A DNA stretch of 45,668 bases from Candidatus Dadabacteria bacterium (GCA_009837205.1 VXTZ01000025.1:570-46237); one strand, 5' to 3'; shown: positions 8,861-17,946, counted from the first letter of the stretch. The notes: generated by a model not told the origin, from the sequence alone. Program-made: numbers and translations.

Positions 8861-9745
8861 TCAGAAGGAGTAACCGAGAGAAACGGCGAAAATGTTGAAT
8901 TCCCCCGTGTTGCGACCGGCAATAACCCTTGCGTATGAACCGCTTATGCTAGTTCTGTCGCCCGTAAGAAAAGTGAGCGTCGACCCGATGGCGTGAAAGT
9001 CTTCTTCTACCAGCCAGAACCTCTTTCGATTTGGAACATCTTCTATGCCGAACCCGGGACCTCCGAGATCAATCGCATCCCTTGCGTTTTCCATCGTGTA
9101 GTTAACGCTCACTCCGAGCATGTCCGCAAGGATAAGGGTTCCGGTGACGTCGGCGAAAATAACATCTGGAATGTCTTGATTGAGGAAACGGTAACCAAGT
9201 TCGCCGGACATGGCGAAGTTATCAGAGAGAAACCTGCCGACGATTCCAGAAAATTCAACACCATCTCCCCCGTCGCCGATCGAGTTTATGTAGCCCGTGT
9301 CGTAGTTTCCGCCCACTATCCCCCCAATGCGGACGGCGATACTCGGCGCCGATTGGGTTACCGCCTCGTCGACCAGACGAACGGTTACGCCAGCTTTCAC
9401 ATCCGTTATGCCGTTTTCATCGTCAGATTTCTTCGGTCCAGTTCCGACTTTTGAAGCCCGGGACGCTCCCACAGCCAGATCAAGAGCCAAGGAGTCCATA
9501 AGCCCGTACTTGACCTGAACCGTAGCGGTTCCCTGGGTAAGGTTGTTACCATCCCCAAGAGCTCCTCCATTGGGAGCTTTACTGCTGCCGCTCCAGTATT
9601 CTTCAGCACTCTGGTAAATGAGGGAAAGAGAAACGGAACCTCCTCCCGGAGCCGGAAGCCAGGCGGAATTGCCCGCGTTGGCAAGCGGCAGATAGCCGAA
9701 AACCGCAATAATTCCAGAAATTGCAATCAAACTTAATTTTCTCAT
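8861..9745 (-). CDS. outer-membrane beta-barrel protein, transporter-like
   Basis: A 294-residue exported protein with a signal peptide (RKLSLIAISGIIAVFGYLPLANA), alternating amphipathic strands throughout and a terminal GYSF. The terminal Phe is the recognition signal of Bam-assembled outer-membrane barrels. It resembles the small MetA/phenol-degradation type transporter barrels. The ATG at 9745 lies eight bases after AGGAG; the ATG six bases earlier would be too close to that site. It is the second gene of an operon, 29 bp after a small secreted CxxC protein, which suggests a functional pair. Cargo unknown. Confidence 0.8.
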   Translation of the reverse strand: MRKLSLIAISGIIAVFGYLPLANAGNSAWLPAPGGGSVSLSLIYQSAEEYWSGSSKAPNGGALGDGNNLTQGTATVQVKYGLMDSLALDLAVGASRASKVGTGPKKSDDENGITDVKAGVTVRLVDEAVTQSAPSIAVRIGGIVGGNYDTGYINSIGDGGDGVEFSGIVGRFLSDNFAMSGELGYRFLNQDIPDVIFADVTGTLILADMLGVSVNYTMENARDAIDLGGPGFGIEDVPNRKRFWLVEEDFHAIGSTLTFLTGDRTSISGSYARVIAGRNTGEFNIFAVSLGYSF

Positions 9746-9774
9746 AATCATCTCTCCTTTTTTTCTGTATGGAA

Positions 9775-10071
9775 TCAGAGTTTGTAGCGGCGGTTTAGAT
9801 ACTCGCTTACAAGCTTCTTCTCTTCACTGCTGAGGTCCTGCATTTCTCCAAGGCTCTCTTTGAGGCCCATGGCGCTTTCCTTGTTCAGGTCGCCCTTCTG
9901 CATTGAACAGGTGTCGCAGACAAGCTTGCTGAACGTTATCGCCTTTCCCTTGGCGTAATCGCTTCTGGGGCTCGCTCCACTCCCCGCGGAGGCGGAACCG
10001 GACGCGAAAGCCGGAACGTTAATGAGCAGCACTGCCGCCGCAACAAGAAATAAAACGGTAAAGTATTTCAT
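9775..10071 (-). CDS. small secreted protein with CxxC but no haem His
   Basis: A 98-residue exported protein with an N-terminal signal peptide ending near PAFA-SGSA. The mature part has YAKGKAITFSKLVCDTC near residues 39-55, which looks like the start of a class I cytochrome c (YxxGKxxF...CxxCH). The residue after the second Cys is Ser, so covalent haem attachment is not expected. The C-terminus (DLSSEEKKLVSEYLNRRY) also resembles the last helix of cytochrome c. A strong GGAGG ribosome binding site lies eight bases before the ATG. It is first in an operon with the outer-membrane barrel. Possible roles are a thiol, metal or structural partner; function unknown. Confidence 0.75.
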   Translation of the reverse strand: MKYFTVLFLVAAAVLLINVPAFASGSASAGSGASPRSDYAKGKAITFSKLVCDTCSMQKGDLNKESAMGLKESLGEMQDLSSEEKKLVSEYLNRRYKL

Positions 10072-10104
10072 TAGGTCTTCCTCCTTTTAAAAAATTAAAA
10101 GGTA

Positions 10105-10133
10105 ATTGTAACGATTGGTTCTAGTAAATACAA
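10105..10133 (-). promoter_or_regulatory. sigma70-like promoter of the CxxC protein/barrel operon
   Basis: Reading leftward, TTGTAT (10128-10133) and TACAAT (10105-10110) are separated by 17 bases, a good sigma70 match 34 bases before the start codon. Confidence 0.55.
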
Positions 10134-10308
10134 TTATCCAGCTACTGCGAAACCTGACAAAAAAGCGCACTATGCTTCCGAACAGATGGCGTGCTGTTAA
10201 CGGAAACATTTAAAAAATGTCTATTTCTGTTATTTTCTTCCCGAGGATGTATTGTGTTTCAGTAAAGTAAACCGAAGAAAAGCGGAACTTCCGCAAGAGG
10301 AGAGGAAA

Positions 10309-10953
10309 ATGAAGTTCTTCATAGATTCAGCGAACATGGAAGAAATCAAGAGCGCCGCGGCTTTCGGAATAGTGGACGGCGTAACAACAAACCCTTCACT
10401 TGTCTCCAAAGAAGGAAGCCAGGAAAGCTTCGAGGACCTAGTCAAGGAGATATGCGATGTGGTAAAGGGCCCGGTAAGCGCGGAGGTGTTAAGCACCGAG
10501 TATTCCGAGATGATCTCGGAAGGCAGGAGACTGGCGGGTATAGATGAGAATATAGTCGTCAAGCTTCCTATGACCGAAGACGGTGTAAAAGCCACAAAAA
10601 CCCTCTCAGACGAGGGGGTAAATGTTAACGTTACCCTTGTTTTTTCTCCTTCTCAGGCGCTTTTGGCTGCAAAAGCTGGAGCTGCCTACGTAAGCCCTTT
10701 TGTCGGAAGGCTTGACGACGTGTCGTCTAGCGGGATGGACCTTGTGCTTGATATCTGCGAGATCTACGCGCACTACGCCTATGAAACCGAGATACTAGTT
10801 GCAAGTATAAGGCATCCGATGCACATAGTGGAAGCGGCAAAGATGGGAGCCGATGTTGCAACTTTCCCCTACAGGGTATTTACCCAGCTGTTCAAACATC
10901 CTCTCACTGACATAGGACTTGAGAGGTTTCTTAAGGACTGGGGGAAGAAGTAG
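10309..10953 (+). CDS. talC: transaldolase/fructose-6-phosphate aldolase family protein
   Basis: Small-type transaldolase of 214 residues, acting on pentose-phosphate pathway sugars in the cytoplasm. [14 protein letters not shown], the [13 protein letters not shown] strand, the Schiff-base lysine in [11 protein letters not shown] and the [11 protein letters not shown] motif are all present. The ATG at 10309 is preceded by AGAGGAGAGG, and the start matches the family exactly; an upstream in-frame extension to 10252 is not family-like. It cannot be decided from sequence alone whether it acts as transaldolase or fructose-6-phosphate aldolase. The last 23 bases overlap the convergent tlyA. Confidence 0.95.
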   Translation: MKFFIDSANMEEIKSAAAFGIVDGVTTNPSLVSKEGSQESFEDLVKEICDVVKGPVSAEVLSTEYSEMISEGRRLAGIDENIVVKLPMTEDGVKATKTLSDEGVNVNVTLVFSPSQALLAAKAGAAYVSPFVGRLDDVSSSGMDLVLDICEIYAHYAYETEILVASIRHPMHIVEAAKMGADVATFPYRVFTQLFKHPLTDIGLERFLKDWGKK

Positions 10954-11698
10954 ATGCAATGCATGAGGCGCAAACTAAGGACTCTCTATTGCCTCCGGAT
11001 CCTTTTATAGGGGATTCAACCAAGCCTTTAATTTTAAATCCTAACTCACTAAGATAGAATAATATTTTGTCGTTAACTTCTTTGAGTTTACCCTCATCTC
11101 TTACTATTCCCTTCGCTCCAACGTCTTTTCTGCCTACCTCGAACTGGGGTTTTATTAGAGCAATCAGCGTTGCGTTATCGGCAAGCACGGAAACGGCAGG
11201 TTCTACTATCATCGTGAGAGAAATAAAAGAAACGTCGATCGTGACTATATCGATTTTTTCTCCGACGTCTTCTGCCCGCAGGTACCTGCAGTTTATCTTT
11301 TCCCTTACTATGACCCGCTTGTCATTTCTAAGCTTCCAGTCAATCTGCCCGTGACCCACGTCAAAGGCATAGACTCTGGATGCCCCAAAATGCAGAAGAC
11401 AGTCCGTAAAACCGCCGGTTGATGCTCCTATGTCAAGGGCGACTTTCCCCCTTATGTCTATATCGAACTCCGTTATTGCCTTCTCAAGCTTAAGCCCTCC
11501 CCTGCTTACGAATCTTCTAGGGTCATGCTCCACTACAACCTCGGAATCTTTTTTTACCGCCGTTCCGGGTTTCTCTACTTTTTTTCCGTCCACCGCAACC
11601 CGCCCCGACATTATAAGCGCCCGGGCCTGGTTTCCGCTTTGGGCAAGTTTTTTTTCGACAAGGAGGCTGTCAAGTCTCGTTTTATTCTTCTCTTTCAC
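10931..11698 (-). CDS. tlyA: TlyA-family rRNA (cytidine-2'-O)-methyltransferase
   Basis: RNA methyltransferase of 255 residues with an N-terminal S4 RNA-binding domain ([22 protein letters not shown]) and a FtsJ-like SAM domain ([21 protein letters not shown]). The later KPQFEVGR motif is typical of TlyA. It probably 2'-O-methylates 16S/23S rRNA. The GTG start lies inside the end of ispA (17-bp overlap). The last dozen residues ([13 protein letters not shown]) do not resemble the family end and are read from the complement of the talC 3' end. This suggests an original stop was lost and the frame ran on into talC. Confidence 0.93.
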   Translation of the reverse strand: MKEKNKTRLDSLLVEKKLAQSGNQARALIMSGRVAVDGKKVEKPGTAVKKDSEVVVEHDPRRFVSRGGLKLEKAITEFDIDIRGKVALDIGASTGGFTDCLLHFGASRVYAFDVGHGQIDWKLRNDKRVIVREKINCRYLRAEDVGEKIDIVTIDVSFISLTMIVEPAVSVLADNATLIALIKPQFEVGRKDVGAKGIVRDEGKLKEVNDKILFYLSELGFKIKGLVESPIKGSGGNRESLVCASCIASTSSPSP

Positions 11699-12575
11699 TT
11701 AACCAGATGGCTATTTCTCTTAGAGGGTTTGGAGTTTTCTGAAAACTTTCAAGCTCTCCTATGGCTTGGTTTGTGAGCTCGGAGACCTTGGCGTTTGATG
11801 CTTGTACTCCCATAACAGATACGTAGGTGTATTTCTTCGCTCCGGTTTTGTCTTCTGACTCCTGTGTTGTGCCGTGACTTCCCGTAACATCCAGAATGTC
11901 GTCTTTTATCTGAAAGGCGATACCTATTTTCTCCGAATAGGATTTGAGCTTCAGGACCTCTTCCTCGCCCGCTCCAGCGAGAATTGCTCCGCTAAGAACG
12001 GATGCTGTGATCATTTTTGCCGTTTTCATTAGGTAAGTATTCGAAATTTCATTAACTGATAAATGCTGTCCCCCGTCCATCTCAAGGTCAAATGCCTGCC
12101 CGAGAACCATTCCCTTCGACCCCGCGGCCTCGGAAATAATGGAAATCACTCGCAATATAAGCTCTGACGATATACTTTCCTTGAGGGACTTTTCCGTTAT
12201 CAGACTGAAGGCATCGGTTAAAAGAGCGTCTCCTGCCAGGGTGGCCACGGCTTCTCCGAAGACCCTATGGTTTGACGGTTCCCCTCTTCTGGTATCGTCA
12301 TCATCCATTGAGGGAAGATCGTCATGAATGATGGAATAGGTGTGGATCATCTCAATCGCGCACGCCGCAGGCAAAACATTTTTATGGCTTCCGCATATAA
12401 GCTCCGCGGTGGCAAGACACAGTATCGGTCTTAGCCTTTTTCCGCCTGGATGTACGCTGTAGGCAATTGATTGATGGAGCTTTGTTTCGGCCTTATCGGG
12501 AGGCAGGTATTCGCGTAGGCTGCGGTCAATGATCTCTTTTCGTGTGTGGAGGTACTCTTTTGTGTCAAAACTCAT
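11682..12575 (-). CDS. ispA: polyprenyl synthetase (farnesyl/geranylgeranyl diphosphate synthase)
   Basis: Condenses isopentenyl diphosphate with allylic diphosphates to make C15-C20 prenyl diphosphates. The 297-residue protein has both aspartate-rich motifs: DDLPSMDDDDTRRG near residues 84-97 and DDILDVTG near residue 225. The GGKRLRP motif near residue 45 binds IPP. It is placed as xseB-ispA-tlyA, a common bacterial order, but dxs, often between ispA and tlyA, is absent here. The ATG follows the xseB TAA directly (TAAATG), so translation is coupled. Product chain length is not decidable by eye. Confidence 0.95.
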   Translation of the reverse strand: MSFDTKEYLHTRKEIIDRSLREYLPPDKAETKLHQSIAYSVHPGGKRLRPILCLATAELICGSHKNVLPAACAIEMIHTYSIIHDDLPSMDDDDTRRGEPSNHRVFGEAVATLAGDALLTDAFSLITEKSLKESISSELILRVISIISEAAGSKGMVLGQAFDLEMDGGQHLSVNEISNTYLMKTAKMITASVLSGAILAGAGEEEVLKLKSYSEKIGIAFQIKDDILDVTGSHGTTQESEDKTGAKKYTYVSVMGVQASNAKVSELTNQAIGELESFQKTPNPLREIAIWLSEREE

Positions 12576-12812
12576 TTACTGTTCTTCATTGCTAAAATCT
12601 TCAAGATCAAAAGTACCGTCGTTTTTTTCCACTATAAGACTTATTTTCTTTTTTACGCTCTCAAGAATTAAATAACATTCCTTTATAAGGCTTGCCCCAC
12701 GTTCGAATTTTTCAATGGATTCATCAAGAGGCAGTTTCCCCGTTTCAAGCGTATCGACAATTTCCTTTATTTCATCAAGAAGGTTTTCAAAGGATTTCAT
12801 CTCGGAACTCAT
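12576..12812 (-). CDS. xseB: exodeoxyribonuclease VII small subunit
   Basis: Small subunit of ExoVII, which degrades single-stranded DNA together with XseA. The 78-residue protein is the normal length and has the conserved core SFENLLDEIKEIVDTLETG...LPLDESIEKFERG, followed by a basic coiled region. The ATG at 12812 lies eight bases after GAGGTG; a TTG at 12836 would place that site in the gene. xseA is not next to it in this window. It is followed by ispA with no gap. Confidence 0.93.
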   Translation of the reverse strand: MSSEMKSFENLLDEIKEIVDTLETGKLPLDESIEKFERGASLIKECYLILESVKKKISLIVEKNDGTFDLEDFSNEEQ

Positions 12813-12825
12813 CTTCTCTTCACCT

Positions 12826-14754
12826 CTACACCTCAATTAACTCTTTTTCGAATTCCCCAAGAACATGAGGGCTTGTTGAAACCGGGTCCACATCGAGAAT
12901 GGACACCATATCTCCCACCTCAAGACTAAAGCCTTCATGGTAAACAGAAACTTCTTCGGTTCTCGTTCTCTCCACGACAAGTGGAATCATGTGCTCCGGA
13001 AGCGATTTTTCAAAATCCATTTTATCGATTGTTTCTTTTTTGATCTGGGATTTGAAGACAACGTATTCCTTAGCAGTAATTTTCGAATATATATCCATCA
13101 CGTCAATTTTTTTTCCGAAAGCAAGGGGAACCCTGAATCTTTCCATGTCCTCAATATCGGAAGGACTCGCCATCCTGTTTATAAGTGCACAAACGTTACT
13201 GACCTTGAAATCTATTCTCACAAGACGACAGGCAAGAACGTTCACATGATCGCTTGTTGTAAGGGATATAAGGGTATCCGGGGAAGAAATTTCCGTCTTC
13301 TCAAGTCCGTCAACGGTCAGGCCGTTTCCCTCAATCGCATTTAGTCCTTGTGATTTGGAAAGCTCGACAAGCCTCCTGTTTGTATCTATTAGGCAGACTT
13401 CTTTTCCTGTTTTTTCAAGCAATCTCGCCAGAAGTCTTGCGAGATTGTTGGCTCCTAGTATCACCACTTTATTCCTATTGTCGTTAACCCCTAGTACCCT
13501 TGAGACAAAGCCTCCTGCACCTCCTTGAAGGAAGACCGAAATAGCTATGGTAAGAAATACAAGTCCTTGGACCGTATTGCCACCCTCAATTTCATGTCTG
13601 TGCAACTCCAGGGCTATAATCGAAGCTATTGACGCGGCGATGATTCCTCTCGGGGAAACGAACGAAAGAAACATTTTTTCCCTGATCGAAAGATTGGAAC
13701 GCATGCAGAGAAGAAATATCTCTATCGGTCGTACGATGAAAAGCAGCCCGAGCACAATCAAGGGGCCATAGATACCCAAATCCTTTATATAATCGAGTTC
13801 AAGGCTTGCCGCGAGAAAAATGAAGAGCAGAGAAATGACAAGAATCGTAAGCTTGCCCTTGAACTTCTTCATTTCCTCTTCCTCTGGAATATTGAGGTTT
13901 CCGACTATAGCTCCTGAGACGATAGCCGCCACGAGCCCGGCATCCAGAGTTACCATTTCTGCAAATCCGTAGACGGCAAGTGCTGAGGCAAGCATAAAAA
14001 GATCTACGAAGTCCTCCATGTAGATATAGAATCTCTTAACTGCAAAGGTCGCTGCGTAACCTCCAAGAAGACCGAAAATCCCACCTACTAGAAACTTGTA
14101 AACGACAAGGAGCACTGCTTGGCCGATCTCCCCGACATGACTTATGAATCCGAAGGTTAAGCCAGACGCAGTCTGGGTGCTTCCGATAAGGACTACCTCA
14201 ACTACAAAAAGAGCTATCAAGGCCCCGATAGGGTCGATCAGAACTCCTTCGTACTCGAGTATGTGTTTTAGGTTTGGCTTAACTTTGAATCTTCTCAATA
14301 GGGGATGGACAACGGTTGGGCCGGTTACTATGACCAAAGCGCCGTAAACGAAGGCCATTTCCCAGGAAAGATCTCCTACAAAGTACGCGAAGACCGCCCC
14401 GCCTACCATCGTAATCATCGCGCCCACGGTTATAAGCAGCAGTATTATGTTCCCGTGGCTACGAGCCTCCTCTTTATTCAGGTTGAGTCCTGCTTCGAAA
14501 AGAACGATGGCTACGCAGAGCTTTATTATTATTTCAAGTCCTTCTCCAAACTCCGAGGGATGGACCAGAGATAAGAATTCCGGACCTACCAAAATCCCGA
14601 AAATGAGGAAAAATACAATATTTGGAAATCCTGTCCTGATGGAGAGCATCTGGCCGACTACTCCCAGCACCAAGGCAAGGGACACCATAACAAGCAAAGA
14701 GATACCCACCCTTTTTACGGAAGTTAGGGTTCGAAAAAGAACCCTTAATGGCAA
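12826..14754 (-). CDS. CPA1-type cation/proton antiporter with C-terminal TrkA-N domain
   Basis: Integral membrane Na+(K+)/H+ antiporter of the NhaP branch, involved in ion and pH homeostasis. About twelve hydrophobic segments fill the first 400 residues, with the NhaP signatures FEAGLNLN, GPTVVHPLLRRF and EGVLIDPIGALIALF. They are followed by a Rossmann nucleotide-binding domain (VVILGANNLARLLARLLE...EVCLIDTN) and a TrkA-C-like tail, which usually gate the transporter by nucleotide. The start is uncertain: the frame opens at a TTG, and a GTG at 14709 or an ATG at 14688 are alternatives. A TATAAT box directly precedes the TTG, which favours a later start. It lies 13 bp ahead of xseB. Confidence 0.88.
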   Translation of the reverse strand: MPLRVLFRTLTSVKRVGISLLVMVSLALVLGVVGQMLSIRTGFPNIVFFLIFGILVGPEFLSLVHPSEFGEGLEIIIKLCVAIVLFEAGLNLNKEEARSHGNIILLLITVGAMITMVGGAVFAYFVGDLSWEMAFVYGALVIVTGPTVVHPLLRRFKVKPNLKHILEYEGVLIDPIGALIALFVVEVVLIGSTQTASGLTFGFISHVGEIGQAVLLVVYKFLVGGIFGLLGGYAATFAVKRFYIYMEDFVDLFMLASALAVYGFAEMVTLDAGLVAAIVSGAIVGNLNIPEEEEMKKFKGKLTILVISLLFIFLAASLELDYIKDLGIYGPLIVLGLLFIVRPIEIFLLCMRSNLSIREKMFLSFVSPRGIIAASIASIIALELHRHEIEGGNTVQGLVFLTIAISVFLQGGAGGFVSRVLGVNDNRNKVVILGANNLARLLARLLEKTGKEVCLIDTNRRLVELSKSQGLNAIEGNGLTVDGLEKTEISSPDTLISLTTSDHVNVLACRLVRIDFKVSNVCALINRMASPSDIEDMERFRVPLAFGKKIDVMDIYSKITAKEYVVFKSQIKKETIDKMDFEKSLPEHMIPLVVERTRTEEVSVYHEGFSLEVGDMVSILDVDPVSTSPHVLGEFEKELIEV

Positions 14755-14775
14755 ATTATAACCCGAGCAGGGTTA
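14726..14775. promoter_or_regulatory. paired short palindromes and TATAAT around the antiporter start
   Basis: Two perfect inverted repeats flank a leftward TATAAT (14755-14760). TAACCC/GGGTTA spans 14759-14775 with a 5-base loop, and AGGGTTC/GAACCCT spans 14726-14745 with a 6-base loop. The shared GGGTT/AACCC core suggests either an operator pair or alternative RNA hairpins. No good -35 box is visible. Confidence 0.35.
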
Positions 14776-14870
14776 AAAAAGAAACAAGAATCCCCCATTT
14801 AGCATCGTGAATTGTCAGAGTAATACTGAAGGATAATTGCAGTTCTCAAAAGAAGGCTATAGTAGCAGAT

Positions 14871-14947
<77 letters not shown>

Positions 14948-14967
14948 ACAGAAGCAATGAACCGAAA

Positions 14968-14995
14968 AATGTAATCAAGACACCGGTTATGTCAA
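14968..14995 (-). promoter_or_regulatory. sigma70-like promoter of tRNA-fMet
   Basis: Leftward TTGACA (14990-14995) and TACATT (14968-14973) separated by 16 bases, 20 bases ahead of the mature tRNA 5' end. The consensus -35 fits a strongly expressed tRNA and implies transcription independent of hemC. Confidence 0.65.
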
Positions 14996-15018
14996 GCAGA
15001 GCACCTTCGGGTGTCTCC

Positions 15019-15915
15019 TTAAAGCCCTGCCCGTTTCATAAGGTCCTTGGCCATAAGAGATCCTTCTGCGGAAGCTTTTTCCGAATCGCACTTCCAGGTG
15101 TTCCTGGAGACTGTCTTTTCCTCCATATCTATAAAAACAGAATGTGCCGATATTTTTCCAAGATGCACTAGCGCACAGCATCCAAGCGGAATTTGGCAGT
15201 CTCCACCAAAAGTTTCCAGGAAGGAGCGTTCAAACACTGCTACGGTTTCTGTGTCCGGGTGCGTGATTGAGGATATGAGGTTTCTGGTTTCGGTATCATC
15301 TTCTCTGCATTCTATGGCGATTATTCCCTGACATGGGGCCGGAACCATGTCATCCTGCGCAAGGTGTTGGGTAATGCGTTCGGAAAGCCCGAGCCGGTTG
15401 AGTCCCGCTGCGGCCAGAACGATTCCGTCAAGGTCTTCTGAGAAAATTTTCTTTAGCCTAGTATCAACATTTCCCCTTATAGGGACAACTTCCAGATTAG
15501 GAAACCTGAAAAGCAGCTGAGCTCTTCTTCTTATGCTTCCGGTCCCCACCCTGCCTTTCCCTCCGAGCTGTTCAAGGGTACGTCCGTCTGCTGAGACGAA
15601 AACATCTCTCGAGTCTTCTCTTTTAAGCACAGAACCTATGATGAGCCCGTCTGGAAGAACTGAAGGCATGTCCTTCATGCTGTGAACGGCGATATCTATT
15701 TCGTCTGAGAGAAGGCTCTGCTCTATTTCTTTTACGAAGATCCCCTTGCCACCCATCCGGGAGATGTCCTCTTCGGAGTTTATATCTCCCGAGGTCTTTA
15801 TTTTCGTTATTTCCATTTCAAGTGAAGGGAAAACAGCGCGAAGTTCTGTTTCGACAAGGCGGGCCTGGCACAGGGCGAGCCTGCTACCCCTGGTCCCAAT
15901 TCTCAGCTTCGTCAT
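15019..15915 (-). CDS. hemC: hydroxymethylbilane synthase (porphobilinogen deaminase)
   Basis: Polymerises four porphobilinogens into hydroxymethylbilane in tetrapyrrole synthesis. The 298-residue protein starts MTKLRIGTRGSRLALCQA. It has VHSMKDMPS, the TGSIRRRAQL strand and the dipyrromethane cofactor cysteine region GGDCQIPLGC near residue 240. An upstream in-frame TTG at 15960 adds a non-family segment, so the ATG at 15915 is used. The gene begins 32 bp inside the end of hemA, which implies coupling. No hemD or hemB follows; the next feature is tRNA-fMet. Confidence 0.96.
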   Translation of the reverse strand: MTKLRIGTRGSRLALCQARLVETELRAVFPSLEMEITKIKTSGDINSEEDISRMGGKGIFVKEIEQSLLSDEIDIAVHSMKDMPSVLPDGLIIGSVLKREDSRDVFVSADGRTLEQLGGKGRVGTGSIRRRAQLLFRFPNLEVVPIRGNVDTRLKKIFSEDLDGIVLAAAGLNRLGLSERITQHLAQDDMVPAPCQGIIAIECREDDTETRNLISSITHPDTETVAVFERSFLETFGGDCQIPLGCCALVHLGKISAHSVFIDMEEKTVSRNTWKCDSEKASAEGSLMAKDLMKRAGL

Positions 15916-17212
15916 AAATATCTGTTGTGTCCTGCGAGGCGTCCACCGGGTCGAGCTCAAAAAGTCTTCTCGTTACCTCGGAGTAAAGAGCCGCTTCGTA
16001 ACCGGATGTTCTCCTCTTCAGGTTGGTGACCGGGTCGTGAAATATCTTTCCGATTATTGAATTTGCCAGGCTTTCTATGATTTCTTTCTGTGCTCCGGTA
16101 CCGCCCTCGAGTTTTCGAAGCGCCTTCTCGACCTCGGTCTTTTTTATTTTCTCGAATTTTTGCTTGATATCGATTATGATGGGAAAAACCTTAAGGCTTT
16201 CCATCCAGTCCATAAAAGCTCTTTCTACGTCCGCAACTATTTCTTCAGCTTTCTTTAGATTTTCTTTTCTGGAATTTAAGTTTTCGCCCCGAACAACTCT
16301 CAGGTCGTCTATGTCGTAGAGGTAAACCCCGGGAATTCTGTTTATCTTCGGATCTATATCGCGCGGGACGGCTATATCGATCATAAAGATCGGATCGTTT
16401 TTCCTGAGCTTGAGAGACTGTTTTATGTGTTCACTTCTTATTATGTAATCAGAAGACCCGGTCGCGGTAACAAGAATATCGATGTCTTTCAGACGGTAAA
16501 GCATCTCTTCGAACCTTACAGGTTTGCTCTTAAAGGATTGTGAAAATTTTTCCGCGTTATGGAAATTCTTACTCGTTACATAGAGTTCCCTTATGTTGTT
16601 TGAGATAAGGTGTTTTGCGAAGAGTTCTCCCATTTCACCGGTTCCCACCAGCATGGCGGTGCGGTTTGCAAGGTTCTCGAATATTCTTTTTGCAAGTTCC
16701 ACTCCGAGGTAACTTATCGAGACCGCCTGAGAAGATATCCCCGTTTCGGCCCTAACTTTTTTCCCGGTGAAAAGAGCTCTGTTAAAAAGCCTGTTAAGTA
16801 TGAGTCCGACCGTATTCTCGGAACGCGCTACGCTGTATGAATTTTTGAGTTGGTTCAGGATCTGAGTTTCTCCGATTACCATGGAGTCAATGCTGGCCGC
16901 CACCCTGAAAAAATGTCTAACCGCATCAGATCCCAAGCGGGTATTCATATAGGGATAAAGGCTCTTGTCCCCAAGCTTATGAAAATCCAGAAGAAAGGAC
17001 CTTATCTCCTCCTCGCATTTTCCACGGTTCTCGGTCACCGCATATATCTCAACTCGGTTACAGGTGGACACTATGAAGCATTCAAGCACATTTTCTCTCA
17101 AACGAAGGATTCGGAGTGCTTCCCTAATATCCTCATCCGAAAAAGAGAACTTCTCCCGCACTTCCACGGGGGTTGTCTTGTAGCTTATTCCGACTGAAAC
17201 TATCTCTACCAT
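15884..17212 (-). CDS. hemA: glutamyl-tRNA reductase
   Basis: First committed step of the C5 tetrapyrrole pathway: reduces glutamyl-tRNA-Glu to glutamate-1-semialdehyde using NADPH. The 442-residue protein shows VGISYKTTPVEVREK, the catalytic cysteine motif VSTCNRVEIY near residue 50, the NADPH fold MLVGTGEMGELFAKHL and the ARS...GKKVRAETGIS region. Length fits the family. It starts 29 bp after the SDR gene and overlaps hemC by 32 bp, so it may be cotranscribed with the upstream pterin-type genes. Presence of hemA implies ALA is made from glutamate, not glycine. Confidence 0.96.
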   Translation of the reverse strand: MVEIVSVGISYKTTPVEVREKFSFSDEDIREALRILRLRENVLECFIVSTCNRVEIYAVTENRGKCEEEIRSFLLDFHKLGDKSLYPYMNTRLGSDAVRHFFRVAASIDSMVIGETQILNQLKNSYSVARSENTVGLILNRLFNRALFTGKKVRAETGISSQAVSISYLGVELAKRIFENLANRTAMLVGTGEMGELFAKHLISNNIRELYVTSKNFHNAEKFSQSFKSKPVRFEEMLYRLKDIDILVTATGSSDYIIRSEHIKQSLKLRKNDPIFMIDIAVPRDIDPKINRIPGVYLYDIDDLRVVRGENLNSRKENLKKAEEIVADVERAFMDWMESLKVFPIIIDIKQKFEKIKKTEVEKALRKLEGGTGAQKEIIESLANSIIGKIFHDPVTNLKRRTSGYEAALYSEVTRRLFELDPVDASQDTTDIYDEAENWDQG

Positions 17213-17241
17213 CTGCTTTTTCCGAAACCGATCTCGCGTAG

Positions 17242-17946
17242 TTATAAATTACCCGTGGATGGAACTATATCAATTTCGTCTATATTCGCTTCGAGGGGCT
17301 GGTTTATGACCGACAGGACTGTTTTCGCTGTAATTTCAGGAGACATCATCTTTGCCCTGTCCCATTCTCCGGGAAGAGAATCCCAGATGTCCGTCTTGGT
17401 CGGACCTGGCAGGACGGCGGAGACCTTTATTCCTCTGTCTCTTACCTCTTCTCTAAGCGAGTTGGTAAAACCTAGGACAGCGAACTTCGAAGCGCAGTAG
17501 GCTGCCCACCCGGGAAAGCCTTTTTTTGAAGCGTTCGAACCGATATTTACGATATGGCCTCCTCTTGGCATAAACGGAAGTGAATGTTTTACCATGAGAA
17601 AGGCCCCTTTTGCGTTTACAGACATCATCTCATCCCACTGTTCGGCGCTGGTTTTTTCTACTGGACCAGTGTGGACTACGCCCGCATTATTGATCAGTAC
17701 GTCAATTCTCCCCTTTTTTTCAGCAACGCTTGAGATAAATTCCCTGACTTCCTCTTCGACCGATATATCAACGGAGGAAATCATGAAATTCCCGGCAAAA
17801 GACGATATTTCAGTCTCAAGAGAAGCCATGGTCTGGATATTCCTTGAGCAAAGTACCGTAAAAAACCCCGCCTCGAGTAATTCAATTGCGGTTGCTTTTC
17901 CTATGCCTCTTGCCGCGCCGGTTACAATCACAACTTTCTCAGCCAT
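17242..17946 (-). CDS. short-chain dehydrogenase/reductase, possibly sepiapterin-reductase-like
   Basis: Classical SDR of 234 residues: NAD(P) motif TGAARGIG near residue 10, VLINNAGVV near 80, catalytic Ser in NIGSNAS and YCASK near 145. The ATG at 17946 has AGGAA about eight bases ahead; a TTG at 17970 would be the alternative. It overlaps the end of the upstream PTPS paralogue by 8 bp, so the two are probably coupled. Because sepiapterin reductase, the step after PTPS in tetrahydrobiopterin synthesis, is itself an SDR, that role is a reasonable inference here. General 3-ketoacyl or sugar-alcohol dehydrogenase activity cannot be excluded. Confidence 0.9.
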   Translation of the reverse strand: MAEKVVIVTGAARGIGKATAIELLEAGFFTVLCSRNIQTMASLETEISSFAGNFMISSVDISVEEEVREFISSVAEKKGRIDVLINNAGVVHTGPVEKTSAEQWDEMMSVNAKGAFLMVKHSLPFMPRGGHIVNIGSNASKKGFPGWAAYCASKFAVLGFTNSLREEVRDRGIKVSAVLPGPTKTDIWDSLPGEWDRAKMMSPEITAKTVLSVINQPLEANIDEIDIVPSTGNL

